A DNA stretch of 64,000 bases, from positions 124,001-188,000 of the forward strand of contig JAKLGA010000007.1 in the NCBI GenBank assembly GCA_022710975.1, read 5' to 3'. Both the position numbers and the translations under genes were made by a program. A model generated the notes under the pieces. The model was not told the origin of the DNA. It ran no database searches and saw only the letters and a program-made list of their open reading frames with translations. Source of the stretch: Myxococcota bacterium. GTDB lineage: Bacteria > Myxococcota > B64-G9. Shown here piece after piece: positions 44,611-54,677 of the stretch. How positions within the stretch are numbered: the stretch's first letter is position 1; each line of letters begins with the position of its first letter.

Positions 44611-45917
44611 GCGGCCGGCCGGGGCACGCGCGCCGGCCCGCCGAACACGCCCTGGGGCAGGGCCTCGAGCCAGCCCCGATCGGCGAGCGCCTTCCAGGCG
44701 AATACCGCCACGCCCGGCAGCCCGGCCGCCCGGCTGAGCTCCACCTCGTCGGTGAGCGCCTGCAGATCGCCGGCCTCCGCGTTCAGCCCGGCCCACACGC
44801 CGACCTCGGCGCCGAGCGGGGCGAAGTGGGTGACCAGGGTGGCGAAGTCGGTGCGCTGCCCGGGCGGACGGGTCGGCCGCCAGTAGATCATGGGCACCAG
44901 CACGTCCACCGCGCGGCGCGTGGCCCAGGCGTGGGAATCCTGGTGGAAGTCGTGGAAGCCCTGGGTGACCCCACCCCAGCCCCACAGGTCCTGCCAGATG
45001 CCGGTCACCGCGGCGCTGACCAGGAGCCCCGGGCGGGCGGCGTGCAGCCGCCCGGTCAGGCGGGCGATGAAGCGGGTCAGCTCCTCGCGTTGCCAGGCGG
45101 CCCGGGTCAGCCCGCGCTCGCGCTGCCTGGCCGCGCGGAACAGGCGGTTCGAGACCCGGTCGTGAGAGGTGTCCCTGGCCGGGTAGCGGGCGTAATCCAG
45201 GTGCACCCCGTCGAGCGGGTAACGTGTGGCCAGCTCCAGGAGCACCGCCTCCAGGTGGCGCTGCACCTCGGGGTTCGCCAGGCACACGAACACGTAGTCC
45301 GCGTCCGTGTACGGCATGGGCCGGCCGCGCGCGTCGAGCACCCGCCAGCCCGGGTGGGCGCGCAGGATGTGCCGGGGGGTGCTGCGGCCGGGCGGAAGCG
45401 CGCCCTTCCAGGCGGTCGCCAGGTTCACCCAGGCGTGCAGCTCGAGCCCCAGCCGGTGGGCCTCGTCCACGGCCACCTGCAGCGGGTCCCAGCCGGGGTC
45501 CTGGCCCAGCCTGCCGGACAGCGGCGCGGCCCAGGGCTCCAGGCTGGAGCGGTAGTAGGCGTCGGCGGCCCCGCGCACCTGGAAGAAGATCAGGTTGAAG
45601 CCGGCGGTCTGCGCGCGCGCCAGGATGCCGCGCACCTCGTCGGCCGAGGCGTAGTCCCAGCGGGTGACCCACAGGGCCCGGGCCTCCTCGCGCGGGGGTG
45701 GCTCGGGCAGGGGGAGCGCGGACGGCGCGTCCCCGTCGGGGCCGGGCGCCGCGGCCTCGGGCCCGGCGTCCAGGGCGCCGTCCGGGCCGGCGTCCGGACC
45801 GGCCTCCGCACCGGCGTCGGCCGCGGCCGGAGCCGGCGGCGGTGGCGTCGGGGCCACCTCCTCGGCCGGGCCTGCGCACCCGCAGACCAGCAGCGTGCAC
45901 GCGAGCCAGGCTCTCAT
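44346..45917 (-). CDS. Glycoside-hydrolase-like (GHL10) lipoprotein
   Basis: 523 residues. A short lipoprotein signal (LLVCGC) and an Ala/Pro/Gly/Asp-rich linker (to about 75) precede a TIM-barrel of the GHL10 type: [65 protein letters not shown] and [10 protein letters not shown]. Characterised relatives act on carbohydrates or peptidoglycan, but the substrate here is unknown. The C-terminal 90 residues are low complexity and lie antisense to the kinase tail; the real stop may be correct, or the tail may be only tolerated. Its start overlaps the moxR stop. Confidence 0.85.
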   Translation of the reverse strand: MRAWLACTLLVCGCAGPAEEVAPTPPPPAPAAADAGAEAGPDAGPDGALDAGPEAAAPGPDGDAPSALPLPEPPPREEARALWVTRWDYASADEVRGILARAQTAGFNLIFFQVRGAADAYYRSSLEPWAAPLSGRLGQDPGWDPLQVAVDEAHRLGLELHAWVNLATAWKGALPPGRSTPRHILRAHPGWRVLDARGRPMPYTDADYVFVCLANPEVQRHLEAVLLELATRYPLDGVHLDYARYPARDTSHDRVSNRLFRAARQRERGLTRAAWQREELTRFIARLTGRLHAARPGLLVSAAVTGIWQDLWGWGGVTQGFHDFHQDSHAWATRRAVDVLVPMIYWRPTRPPGQRTDFATLVTHFAPLGAEVGVWAGLNAEAGDLQALTDEVELSRAAGLPGVAVFAWKALADRGWLEALPQGVFGGPARVPRPAAQPPGGPGAASPGEPDGAAPAPAGPDGAAPVEPGSSGPDPAVPEEGSTTSSVQPRRAMRAWPSRLGPRLVSSSTAILASALPASAPRQ

Positions 45918-46954
45918 CAGGGCTTCACGGTCTCGAGCAGGTGCTCGACGATGTCCAGGGAGGAGACCCCGGCCACCTCGGCCCGGAAGTTCGTCAGCAC
46001 GCGGTGCCGGAGCACCGGCCGCGCCAGCGCCCGCACGTCCTCCGCGCTGACCACGGCGCGCCCCGACAGGAGCGCGCGCGCCTTGCCCCCCAGGATCAGG
46101 AACTGGCTGGCGCGCGGGCCGGCGCCCCAGGCCACCATCTCGCGCACCCGCTCGCTCGCGCCGGGCTCGCCCGGCCGGGAGGCGCGCGCCAGGCGCACGG
46201 CGTACTCCACCACCGCGTCCGTCACCGGCACCCGGCGCACCAGCGCCTGGGCCGCCAGCAGCCGCTCGGGCCCCAGCACCTTCGACACCGTGGTCGTGGC
46301 GGCCGCGGTCGTCGACTGCACCACCCGGGCCTCCTCGGCCGCGTCCGGGTAGTCCACCCCGATGAAGAACATGAAGCGGTCGAGCTCGGCCTCGGGCAGC
46401 GGGTAGGTGCCCTCCTGCTCGATGGGGTTCTGGGTGGCGAACACCAGGTACGGGGCCGGCAGCGCGTGGGTGCGGCCCCCGGCGGTCACCTGCCGCTCCT
46501 GCATGGACTGCAGCAGCGCCGCCTGGGTCTTGGGGGGGCTGCGGTTGATCTCGTCGGCCAGCAGCACCTGGGTGAAGACCGGCCCGGGCACGAAGCGGAA
46601 GGAGCGCTCGCCTGTCGACTTGTCCTCGGCCAGCACCTCGGTGCCGGTGATGTCGGCCGGCATGAGGTCGGGGGTGAACTGGATGCGCGCAAACTGGAGG
46701 TCGAGGGCCTCGGCCAGGGTCGAGACGAGCAGCGTCTTGGCCAGGCCGGGCACGCCGACCAGCAGGCTGTGCCCGTTGGCGAGGAGCGAGGTGAGCATCA
46801 GCTCGACCACCTGCCGCTGGCCCACGATGCGCCGGCCGATCTGCTCGCCGAGCGCCGCGTGCGCGGCCGCGAGATCCTCGAGCGCCTTCCGGTCATCCAG
46901 CGGCAGCCCGGTCCCCTGCCCGCCGGCCGCCGTCTGCGTCTGCACCGCCTCCAT
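45917..46954 (-). CDS. MoxR-family AAA+ ATPase
   Basis: 345 residues. Walker A GVPGLAKT, Walker [15 protein letters not shown], sensor [25 protein letters not shown] and an AAA lid domain, all typical of MoxR. MoxR proteins act as chaperones that insert cofactors or activate von Willebrand factor A proteins. No vWA or DUF58 gene is adjacent here, which is unusual; an FG-GAP gene on the other strand separates it from the DUF4175-like gene. Start ATG 46954. Its TGA overlaps the GHL10 ATG by one base. Confidence 0.92.
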   Translation of the reverse strand: MEAVQTQTAAGGQGTGLPLDDRKALEDLAAAHAALGEQIGRRIVGQRQVVELMLTSLLANGHSLLVGVPGLAKTLLVSTLAEALDLQFARIQFTPDLMPADITGTEVLAEDKSTGERSFRFVPGPVFTQVLLADEINRSPPKTQAALLQSMQERQVTAGGRTHALPAPYLVFATQNPIEQEGTYPLPEAELDRFMFFIGVDYPDAAEEARVVQSTTAAATTTVSKVLGPERLLAAQALVRRVPVTDAVVEYAVRLARASRPGEPGASERVREMVAWGAGPRASQFLILGGKARALLSGRAVVSAEDVRALARPVLRHRVLTNFRAEVAGVSSLDIVEHLLETVKP

Positions 46955-47234
46955 GCTCGACCTCGCCGCCTTCCAGGTGAGACCCTCGCACGCAGGCCAC
47001 GCTAGCAGAGCCCGCCACCCCAGGCAACCCGCGGGCCAGATCCCGGGGATCCTCCGGCGCGGGCCTCCTTGACAGCCCGAGATCGCGTGGGGCACCATCG
47101 CCGCGAAACGCACCCGGATCGCCATGGCCTTCGGGGCCGGCGCGGTCCAGGTCAAGGGCGCTGCCCAGCCCATCGAGCTCATCGGGGTCACCGACCAGGC
47201 AGGGTGAGCCCTGCCTCAGCATGGGAGGCTCGAG
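46955..47234. other. Intergenic region between moxR and the FG-GAP gene
   Basis: 280 bp. It contains the moxR promoter. An in-frame plus-strand stretch ending at 47206 (from ATG 47124, [15 protein letters not shown]) might be the remnant of a longer gene. It is only 27 codons and has no upstream start signal, so it is not called as a gene. Confidence 0.3.
46999..47027 (-). promoter_or_regulatory. Promoter of moxR
   Basis: Minus strand: TTGCCT (47027-47022), 17 bp, TAGCGT (47004-46999), preceded by TGC. Identical in form to the sigma-factor gene promoter at 54562-54590. Confidence 0.55.
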
Positions 47235-49373
47235 ATGACAGCGAGGATCGACCGCGCCATCGCGCCGCTCGCCTGCCTCGTTCTCGCCCTGGCCGGGTGC
47301 GACAGCCCCCGGCCGGAGACGGACTGCCAGGCCGGCGACCAGCAGCCGTGCGGGAGCACGGATCTGGGCGCCTGCCAGTACGGCGCCCGGACCTGCCAGG
47401 ACGGCTCCTGGGGCGAGTGCCTGGGTGCGGTCGAGCCCGTCGACGAGATCTGCGACAGCGAGGCCGTCGACGAGAACTGCGACGGGCGGCAGAACGAGGG
47501 ATGCGAGTGCACCGGAGGCGAACCGCGCCCCTGCGGCACCGAGGTCGGCGAATGCGTTGCCGGGAGCCAGCGCTGCGTCGATGGCCGGCTGGGCCCGTGC
47601 GAGGGCGGCGTCGATCCGCAGCCCGAGGAGTGCAACGGCCTGGACGACGACTGCGACGGGGAGAGCGACGAGCCGTGCACGGCGCCGGAGGCGACCGCGG
47701 CGCGGTTCCCCTGGAACGGCCAGGCCACCGGGAGCGTCCACGCCGCCTGGCCGCTGCGCCCGACCTTCCGCTGGGAGCACGTGGCCGAGGCGACGGACTA
47801 CGAGATCCAGGTCGACGACTCCTGCGGGCTCGCGGGGTTCTCGGGCTGCGACTTCCCCAGCCCGGAGATCTCGACGCGGGTGGAGGCGGCCAGCCACACG
47901 CCGGCGGACGCCCTGGCCGTCTCGATGAGCCAGCCGGTGGGCAGGCGGTACTACTGGCGAGTCCGGGCCTGCCGCGGCCTGGCCTGCTCGCCCTGGACCG
48001 CCACCCGCTACCTGGACGTGGGCCGCCTGGACCAGGACTTCAATGGCGACGGCTACTCCGATGTCGTCGTCGGGGCCTACCGGCAATCCAACCCGGAGAG
48101 CGCCGAGGGCAGTGCCTTCGTGTATCTGGGCTCGGTCTCGGGCGTCCCCGGCATGCCCGACGCCACGCTCGACAACCCCGCCGACAGCTCCCTGGGCTTC
48201 TTCGGGATCTCCGTGGCCTCGGCCGGGGACGTGAACGGCGACGGCTACTCCGACCTGGTGGTGGGGGCCAGCGGGCAGGACGACCCCGGGACCGACCAGG
48301 GCAGCGCGTTCGTGTTCTATGGCTCGTCGGCCGGCATCCCGACCACGCCCGGGGCGACGCTCGACAGCCCCACCGCTCAGCCGGGCGGGTTCTTCGGCGC
48401 GTCCGTGTCCTCGGCCGGGGACGTGAACGGCGATGGCTACGCGGATGTCATCGTGGGCGCCAGCGCCCTGGACAACCCCGAGACCGACGAGGGTGGAGCC
48501 TACCTCTTCCATGGCTCGGCCGCGGGCCTCTCGAGCGCGCCCGCGGCGGTGCTCGACAATCCGGCCGATCAGGCCGAGGCCTACTTCGGCCTGTCCGTGT
48601 CCTCGGCCGGCGACGTGAACGGGGATGGCTACGCGGATGTCCTCGTGGGCGCCAAAGGCCAGGCCGACCCCGAGAGCGGCGAGGGCAGCGCGTTCGTGTA
48701 CTACGGCGCGGCAGGGGGGCTCTCGCCCAGCCCCGACGTCGCCCTGGACAACCCCGCCGACCAGGCCGGCGGGTCCTTCGGCGCGTCCGTGTCCTCGGCC
48801 GGCGACGTGAACGGCGATGGCTACGCGGATGTCGTCGTGGGGGCCATCTTCCAGGACCACCCCGCGATCGACGAGGGCGGGGCCTACGTGTTCCACGGCT
48901 CGGCCGCGGGCCTCTCGTCGAACCCCGACGCCGCGCTGGACAACCCGGGAGACCAGGCCGGCGGCCTGTTCGGCATGGGCGTGTCCTCGGCCGGCGACGT
49001 GAACGGCGACGGCTACTCCGACCTCGTGGTGGGGGCCAGCGGGCAGGACAACCCCGAGACCGACGAGGGCGGGGCCTACGTGTTCTACGGCTCCCCGATC
49101 GGCATCCCGGCCACGCCCGGGGCGGCGCTCGACAACCCGGCCGACCAGGCCGGCGGCTCCTTCGGCGCAGCCCTCTCGTCGGCCGGGGATCTGAACGGCG
49201 ACGGTTACGCGGACGTCGTCGTGGGGGCCGCCTTCCAGGACGACCCCCTGAGCGACGAGGGCGGAGCCTTCGTGTTCCATGGAGCGGCCGCCGGCCTGCC
49301 GGCCACACCCGGCCAGTCGCTCGACAACCCCGCCGGCCAGCAAGCCGGGTGCTTCGGATACGCGGTGGAATGA
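47235..49373 (+). CDS. FG-GAP repeat lipoprotein with MopE-like metal-binding motifs
   Basis: 712 residues. Lipoprotein signal ending VLALAGC. Two MopE-type putative metal-binding motifs follow (DEICDSEAVDENCDG; CNGLDDDCDGESDE, about 70-150), then a fibronectin-like segment (RYYWRVRACRG) and seven FG-GAP repeats (D.NGDGY.D..VGA), each with a calcium-binding DxNxDGxxD loop, as in integrin alpha propellers. The repeats recur every 192 bp exactly. The protein ends at FGYAVE, within the start of another blade, which closes a seven-blade propeller. ATG at 47235 with GGGAGG upstream. Secreted, probably adhesive; ligand unknown. Confidence 0.9.
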   Translation: MTARIDRAIAPLACLVLALAGCDSPRPETDCQAGDQQPCGSTDLGACQYGARTCQDGSWGECLGAVEPVDEICDSEAVDENCDGRQNEGCECTGGEPRPCGTEVGECVAGSQRCVDGRLGPCEGGVDPQPEECNGLDDDCDGESDEPCTAPEATAARFPWNGQATGSVHAAWPLRPTFRWEHVAEATDYEIQVDDSCGLAGFSGCDFPSPEISTRVEAASHTPADALAVSMSQPVGRRYYWRVRACRGLACSPWTATRYLDVGRLDQDFNGDGYSDVVVGAYRQSNPESAEGSAFVYLGSVSGVPGMPDATLDNPADSSLGFFGISVASAGDVNGDGYSDLVVGASGQDDPGTDQGSAFVFYGSSAGIPTTPGATLDSPTAQPGGFFGASVSSAGDVNGDGYADVIVGASALDNPETDEGGAYLFHGSAAGLSSAPAAVLDNPADQAEAYFGLSVSSAGDVNGDGYADVLVGAKGQADPESGEGSAFVYYGAAGGLSPSPDVALDNPADQAGGSFGASVSSAGDVNGDGYADVVVGAIFQDHPAIDEGGAYVFHGSAAGLSSNPDAALDNPGDQAGGLFGMGVSSAGDVNGDGYSDLVVGASGQDNPETDEGGAYVFYGSPIGIPATPGAALDNPADQAGGSFGAALSSAGDLNGDGYADVVVGAAFQDDPLSDEGGAFVFHGAAAGLPATPGQSLDNPAGQQAGCFGYAVE
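48036..49230 (+). repeat. Seven tandem 192-bp FG-GAP coding repeats
   Basis: The FG-GAP loop starts at 48036, 48228, 48420, 48612, 48804, 48996 and 49188, an exact 64-codon period with no insertion or deletion and strong DNA similarity (for example TCCTCGGCCGG-GACGTGAACGG). Confidence 0.85.
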
Positions 49374-49398
49374 GCCTCGGGCGCGCGGTTGCTGGTCG

Positions 49399-51369
49399 CT
49401 AGGGTCCGGCCGGCTCGCACAGGCGCCGGTCGACGACGCTGAGCTCGCCGGCCCGGGCGTCCACCAGCTCGACCGCCTGGCCGCCCTGGCCCTCGGGGCA
49501 GTCGGCCACCAGCGCCACCCAGTGCCGTCCGGGCGCGACCTCGAGCTCCAGCACCGGGGTGGTCAGCCCGGTGTCCTGCAGATCCAGCCACACCCGCGCC
49601 CAGGGCTGGCTGAGCACCCGCAGTCGGGCCGGGGCCGGCCCCGGGGCGGTCCCGGGTCGCGGCGCCGAGCCCGCGCCGGCCGCGGGCGGGGCGCCCCGAT
49701 CCTCGTCCTCGTCAGCGTCCAGGCGCGCTAGCCCCAGGATGCGCAGCGCGGCCGTGTGCCGGGCCTCGGCCGCGGCCCAGCGCCCGTCCGCGTCGCCCCG
49801 GGCCCGCAGCGCCCGGGCCGCCGCGGACAGCAGGCGGTGGACGCGCGGATCGAGCGGGTTCTGGCGAACCGCCTCGCGCCCGTGCAGGAAGGCGGCCTCG
49901 GGCTCCTCCGGGAGCAGCACCTGGCCGAGGTGCAGGTGGGCCTCCAGCCCCTCGGGGTGCAGCTGCAGGCTCTCCTCGAAGACGGCCCGGGCCTCGGCCC
50001 TGCGGTCGAGCTCGAGCAGCGCCAGCCCCAGCTTGTCCGCCACCACCCACAGCGCCGCGTGCCGGCGGCCCGCCAGGTCGCGCGCCTTCTGGTACTGGAC
50101 GGCCGAGGCCGCCGTGCGCCCGCGGGCGCGCAGCAGCTGGCCCAGGTGGTAGTGATCCCGCAGCTCCAGCCGCCGCGTGGCGAGCAGCCGCCGCTCGCCG
50201 TCGCTGCCGCCCTCCCTCCGCGCGGCCGCCGGGCCCTCGAGCTCCTCGTCGCCGGTGAGCTCCTCGAAGCGCTCGGCGCGGAGGAAGTCGAGCCAGGCGC
50301 GCACGAACTCCGCGCGGCTGAAGCCGTACACCGCGCGGATGGCGGCCATGTCCTCGGCCCCGCCCTCCAGCGCGGCCAGCAGCTCCCTGAGCCTGGGGTA
50401 GCCGCCGCGGGACAGCAGGAAGGCGGTCACCGTGTAGACCTCGCTGAAGGCCAGCTCGGCCGCCTCGGCGCTGGGCAGCAGCGCCATCGAGGGGTGCATC
50501 TGCTCGAAGGTGATCAGCGCCTGGGCGCGCACCGCCCGGGACAGGCGGCTCTCCTCGCGCGGGCTGAGCCCGGGCCGGTAGAGCGGTTCGCCCTCGCGCC
50601 AGCGGCCCTCCTCGTGCTTGGCCAGGGCCTCGTGCAGCCAGATGGGGGTGTGGTTCCAGGTGCGCTGGGAGACCAGCAGGTGGATGAGCTCGTGGCTGGC
50701 CGTGTCCAGGTAGCCGTAGCCCATGAGCGCCGCGCGCGGGGAGGTCAGCATCAGCCGGTTCCACTTGCACACCGCGATGGTGCCGCTGGTCTGGATGGCC
50801 TCCAGCCCGAGCCCGGTCAGGCGGGACAGGGCCTCGGAGTCGGGCAGCAGCTCGACCCGGATGGGGTGATCGGGGACCTGCCCCAGATCGCGGCCCACCA
50901 CCGACAGCGTGCGCTCCACCGCCTCGACCACGTCCGGGAGCAGCACCTCGTCCACGCCGGCCGCATAGGCCACCTCCACCCGACCGTCGGGGCTGCGGAA
51001 CAGGCTGAAGCCCGCGGTCACCTGGGCCGTGTCGCGGATGAGCCCCAGGCGCGGATCGCGCTCCAGGGCGCCCTGGAACGCGGCGGCCGCGCGCTCGGCC
51101 AGCGCGCGGGCGGCGGCGTGCTCACCCTGGTGGAACTTGACCCAGGCGGCGCCGAGCTGCACGGCCGGCAGGTCGGGGTGCGCGCGCAGCAGCTCCTCCG
51201 CCAGCGCGCGGGCCGGGGTGAGCTGCCAGGCCTCCAGCAGCCGGTCGATCTCGGCGATCTTCCGCTCGAGCCCGGCCGCGGCCTCCTCGGCGCCGGCCGG
51301 AGGCGGCGGGCCGAGCAGGGCGGCGGAGCAGAGCAGCGCGAGGCCTGCCTGGCGGAGCGCGCGCCTCAT
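49399..51369 (-). CDS. Exported peptidase-MA-like zinc protease with TPR repeats
   Basis: 656 residues. Signal peptide ending PPPAGAEE, TPR-like helices (about 30-110), then a peptidase_MA-like domain: SHELIHLLV (HExxH, about 230) with a downstream LHEALAKHEEG that supplies a glutamate ligand. More TPRs follow (400-520) and a C-terminal PEGA-like beta domain (570-645). The HExxH argues for a gluzincin-type metalloprotease in the periplasm or on the surface; substrate unknown. The start overlaps the DUF4175-like gene (ATGA), so the two are coupled. Confidence 0.82.
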   Translation of the reverse strand: MRRALRQAGLALLCSAALLGPPPPAGAEEAAAGLERKIAEIDRLLEAWQLTPARALAEELLRAHPDLPAVQLGAAWVKFHQGEHAAARALAERAAAAFQGALERDPRLGLIRDTAQVTAGFSLFRSPDGRVEVAYAAGVDEVLLPDVVEAVERTLSVVGRDLGQVPDHPIRVELLPDSEALSRLTGLGLEAIQTSGTIAVCKWNRLMLTSPRAALMGYGYLDTASHELIHLLVSQRTWNHTPIWLHEALAKHEEGRWREGEPLYRPGLSPREESRLSRAVRAQALITFEQMHPSMALLPSAEAAELAFSEVYTVTAFLLSRGGYPRLRELLAALEGGAEDMAAIRAVYGFSRAEFVRAWLDFLRAERFEELTGDEELEGPAAARREGGSDGERRLLATRRLELRDHYHLGQLLRARGRTAASAVQYQKARDLAGRRHAALWVVADKLGLALLELDRRAEARAVFEESLQLHPEGLEAHLHLGQVLLPEEPEAAFLHGREAVRQNPLDPRVHRLLSAAARALRARGDADGRWAAAEARHTAALRILGLARLDADEDEDRGAPPAAGAGSAPRPGTAPGPAPARLRVLSQPWARVWLDLQDTGLTTPVLELEVAPGRHWVALVADCPEGQGGQAVELVDARAGELSVVDRRLCEPAGP

Positions 51370-54300
51370 CGCACCAGCTCCTCGTAGTAGCGCCGCACCA
51401 GCGGCTGGTAGTCCTCGGGCACCGGATCCTTCATGCCGCGCAGCAGCTCCTCGCGGAAGGCCTCGGGCGGGCGGTACTCCTCCGCGCCCGGGATGTGCAC
51501 CTTCTCGACGTTGGCCTGGCCCTCCCCGCCCTCGTCCGGGGCGCTGGGGATGGCCGCCGAGCCCATGGGCAGCGGCATGCCGCCGCCCCCGCGCGGGCAG
51601 GACTGGGCGGCCTGCTCCATGGCCTGCTGCATGCGCTCGAGCTGCTGCCGGGCGGCCTGCTGGTGCGGGTGGGCGGCGCGCGGATCGAACACCCCCAGCT
51701 CGTCGGAGGCCTGCTGCATCTCGGAGCCGCCGCGCTCCGCGCCCTGCAGCATGTCCTCGCCGAAGATGGGCGCCTTCTGGTTCAGCCGCTCCATGTCCCC
51801 GCGCAGCGCCCGCAGCTTGCCGCGCAGCTCGCGCTGCCGGCCCTCGAGCTTCCGCATCCGGCCGCGCTGCTCGGGCGAGAGCAGCCGCTCCGGGGGCGGC
51901 ATGAGCTTGGCGAGCTCCGCGTGGATGGCCTCGGCCTCCTCGGCCGCCGCGGCCGCCCGGCGGGCGTCCTCCCGCAGGCGCGCGGCGCGCGGGGACTCCG
52001 TGGCCTCCTCCATCTCGGCCTCCGCGGCCAGGCCCTCGCGCAGCCCCTCCGTCCCCAGCCGCTCGCCGCGGCTGGCCGCGATGGCCTGGGCCAGCTCACC
52101 CTCCTCGAGCGCCCGCTCCAGCACCCGGGCGTCCTCCTGGAGCCGCTCGAGCAGCGGCTGGCGGAACTCGTCGACGTCTTCGGCCGGGATGGCCTCCAGG
52201 TGCTGCCGCAGGCGCCTGGCGCGCTCCCCGAGCGCGCGCAGCCGCTCGCGCAGGCCCTTCTGCTGCAGCTCGGCCAGCTTCTCCAGGCTGAGGGTCTTCA
52301 GCTCGCCGGTCTCCTGCTCGACCGCGCGCTGGGCCTCGGCCAGCTGGCGGAGCTCGGCCTGCAGCCCCTGGGCGGCCCGGCTGAGCTCCTGGTAGCGCTC
52401 GTCGCCGTAGCCCCGCTGGGCCTGCTGGATGGCGCCCTGCAGGGAATCGAGCTGCTGCCGCAGGCGCCCGAGCTCGCGCATGGCCTCGTCCAGCTTGCCC
52501 TCCTGCAGCAGGGCCTGCATGCGGTCGAGGGCCGAGAGCGCGTCCCGCTGGGAGGCCAGCTTCTTCAGCGCCTCCGGGTTCAGGTACTCGTCGCGCAGCT
52601 CCTTGAGCACCTCGGCCTGGCGCGCCAGCAGCTCGCCCAGGCGCGCCTTGAGGCGGGCGATCTCGGCCTCGATGCGCCGGCGCGCCTCGTCGCTGGGGGC
52701 CTGCCGGTACGCCTCCATCAGCTCGCGCAGCCGGCGCTCGGCCGCGTCCATCTCGCCCGCCAGGCGCTCGATGTCGCGCAGGCGCTCGAGGTCCAGCAGG
52801 TCCTCCAGGTACAGCACGTCCCGCTCCAGCCGCTGGATGCGCCGGCCGCGGTGGGAGGCGAGCAGCCGCAGCTCGTCCTGGCGGCCGCCCGCGGCGCGCC
52901 GCTCGGCCGACTCCAGCAGCCAGCCGAGCTCCCGGCCCAGGCCGGCCAGGCCCGCCTGGAGGTTGCCCAGCGCCTCTCCGAGCGGCCGGAAGGCGCGCTC
53001 GTCCTTGGCCAGCGCCCGGCCCAGCCGCTCGGTCTCCTGCCGCAGGCCGTCCAGGCCCGCGGCCAGGCGCTGGTGCGCGGCCAGCTCCTCGACCGGCGCC
53101 GGGCCCGGGCCGCGCGCCCCGGGCTCCCCGTCCAGGTGGTCGCCCAGCCGGAGCACGAGCTGCTCCCACAGGGCCTGCACCTCCGCCATCAGCGCGCGGT
53201 GGTGCTCCTCGGCCGAGAACACCTTGAGGTTGATGGCCGCCGAGCGGCCGGCCTTGGGCCCTTGGACCGTGTCGCTGTCCTGCGCCTCGACCGCCACCTG
53301 GACCTGCTCCCCGGGCTGCAGCGCGAGCTCGCCGAGTTCCCAGCGCAGGCCGCGCCGCTCGGCCCGCGAGCCGGCCGCGGGCCGGCCCAGCGGCCGGCGC
53401 TGCTCGCCCTCGGGCCGCCCGACCACCCGCCACACCAGCGCGAGCTCGGTCAGGCCGAAGTCGTCCCGGGCGTCGAACAGGAGCTCCAGCGAGTCCGTCT
53501 CGCGCACCACCTGGTCGCGGGCCGGCTCCATCAGGCGCACCTCGGGCGGCCGATCGGGCTCCAGGCGGATGGGCAGGCCACGCGGGCTCTGCCAGCGCTC
53601 GCCCTCGACGCTCTCGAGCTCGAAGCGGTACTCCCCCGAGGCCATCACCAGCAGGCTGCCGGTGACCGCCTGCGCTCCCTCCAGCCGGAGCGGCACCTGC
53701 TGCTCGCCGAGCCTGAGCGCGCCCCCGCGGAGCGGGCGATCGGCCCGGGCCCGCAGCTTCACCTCGGTGCCCGGGAGCGCCAGGATGGCGCCGTCGGCCC
53801 CGGGCACCACCCGCTCGGGCCGGCCGGAGTAGGCCGGGTAGCGGTAGGCGAGCTCCAGATCGCCGAGCCAGCTCGGGCCCGCCACCGCCTGGCCCGGATC
53901 CGCCCGGGCGCCTTCCTGGAGCGCCGCCCAGGCCTGCTCCGCCCGCTCCGGGAACCCGGCCGCGGCCGCCAGGAGCCCGAGCGCCAGCAGGCAGGCCAGC
54001 CCGGCCGCGGAGGCGAGCCGCCCGGGCGGCACGAGCCCGGCGGGCCGCTCCACGGCCAGGCGCCCGGCCACCCGCCCGAGGTGCGCCTCGGCCAGGGCCG
54101 GGCTCATGCCCTGGGCCTCCAGGCGCTCGGCCCCCAGCAGGGCGAGCTCGGCCGCGGACACGAGCTCGAGCCCCATCCCGCCCAGCCGGCCCTCGACCAC
54201 CCGGGCCAGGTGGGCGCCGTGCCCCAGCCGGCGCCGGGGCAGCCACCCGTGACGCAGCGCGGCGGCGAGCAGCCCCGCGGCCGCCAGGGACAGCGCGAGG

Positions 54301-54470
54301 GAGCGGACCCAGCCCAGCCCCAGCGGCTCCGGGCCGAGCGCCAGCAGCCCCAGTCCGAGCAGGAGCAGCCAGGCGAGCGCCAGGCACAGCCCGGCCCCGA
54401 GCTCCAGTCGGAGCTCTCGCTGCCGGACCCGATCGAGGAAGCCCAGGATGTCCGCCGCCAGGGGCTCCAT
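51366..54470 (-). CDS. DUF4175-like membrane protein with long coiled coil
   Basis: 1034 residues. Two N-terminal transmembrane helices (about 28-72) and a third (150-172), beta-rich extracytoplasmic domains (200-410), then about 500 residues of charged coiled coil (410-900) and a Pro/Gly-rich tail. This arrangement matches DUF4175/TIGR02302-type proteins often found near MoxR and vWA genes, and probably acts as an envelope scaffold. The moxR gene lies 4.4 kb away on the same strand, separated by the FG-GAP gene. Overlaps the peptidase-MA-like gene by 4 nt. Confidence 0.75.
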   Translation of the reverse strand: MEPLAADILGFLDRVRQRELRLELGAGLCLALAWLLLLGLGLLALGPEPLGLGWVRSLALSLAAAGLLAAALRHGWLPRRRLGHGAHLARVVEGRLGGMGLELVSAAELALLGAERLEAQGMSPALAEAHLGRVAGRLAVERPAGLVPPGRLASAAGLACLLALGLLAAAAGFPERAEQAWAALQEGARADPGQAVAGPSWLGDLELAYRYPAYSGRPERVVPGADGAILALPGTEVKLRARADRPLRGGALRLGEQQVPLRLEGAQAVTGSLLVMASGEYRFELESVEGERWQSPRGLPIRLEPDRPPEVRLMEPARDQVVRETDSLELLFDARDDFGLTELALVWRVVGRPEGEQRRPLGRPAAGSRAERRGLRWELGELALQPGEQVQVAVEAQDSDTVQGPKAGRSAAINLKVFSAEEHHRALMAEVQALWEQLVLRLGDHLDGEPGARGPGPAPVEELAAHQRLAAGLDGLRQETERLGRALAKDERAFRPLGEALGNLQAGLAGLGRELGWLLESAERRAAGGRQDELRLLASHRGRRIQRLERDVLYLEDLLDLERLRDIERLAGEMDAAERRLRELMEAYRQAPSDEARRRIEAEIARLKARLGELLARQAEVLKELRDEYLNPEALKKLASQRDALSALDRMQALLQEGKLDEAMRELGRLRQQLDSLQGAIQQAQRGYGDERYQELSRAAQGLQAELRQLAEAQRAVEQETGELKTLSLEKLAELQQKGLRERLRALGERARRLRQHLEAIPAEDVDEFRQPLLERLQEDARVLERALEEGELAQAIAASRGERLGTEGLREGLAAEAEMEEATESPRAARLREDARRAAAAAEEAEAIHAELAKLMPPPERLLSPEQRGRMRKLEGRQRELRGKLRALRGDMERLNQKAPIFGEDMLQGAERGGSEMQQASDELGVFDPRAAHPHQQAARQQLERMQQAMEQAAQSCPRGGGGMPLPMGSAAIPSAPDEGGEGQANVEKVHIPGAEEYRPPEAFREELLRGMKDPVPEDYQPLVRRYYEELVR

Positions 54471-54505
54471 ACACGCTCCAGACGCGCCAGCGCGCCCCAG
54501 GGGGT

Positions 54506-54535
54506 ACGCTAGGGTCTCCCTTCAGGGGGTGTCAA
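54506..54535 (-). promoter_or_regulatory. Promoter of the DUF4175-like/peptidase operon
   Basis: Minus strand: TTGACA (54535-54530), 18 bp, TAGCGT (54511-54506). Confidence 0.6.
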
Positions 54536-54561
54536 GGAGCGGACGAGCCCGAGGACGCCAC

Positions 54562-54590
54562 TTGCCTCGGGCCGAAAGCGCTGCTAGCAT
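54562..54590 (+). promoter_or_regulatory. Possible promoter of the ECF sigma operon
   Basis: TTGCCT (54562-54567), 17 bp, TAGCAT (54585-54590), with TGC before the -10. Leader about 80 nt to the TTG start. A self-recognised ECF promoter (AAC...CGT type) was not clearly seen. Confidence 0.45.
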
Positions 54591-54677
54591 CCGGCGGTAC
54601 GCAGACGGCAGGGTCGGCATGGCCATGAATACCCTGCGGATTCAACCGTCCCAAGCCTGTGGGACCTGGGGTCGCCG

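Noticed and set aside
47124-47206. Remnant of a cyclase-like or other C-terminus before the FG-GAP gene
   Set aside because: 27 codons with a vague resemblance ([10 protein letters not shown]); no start signal and too short to assign.
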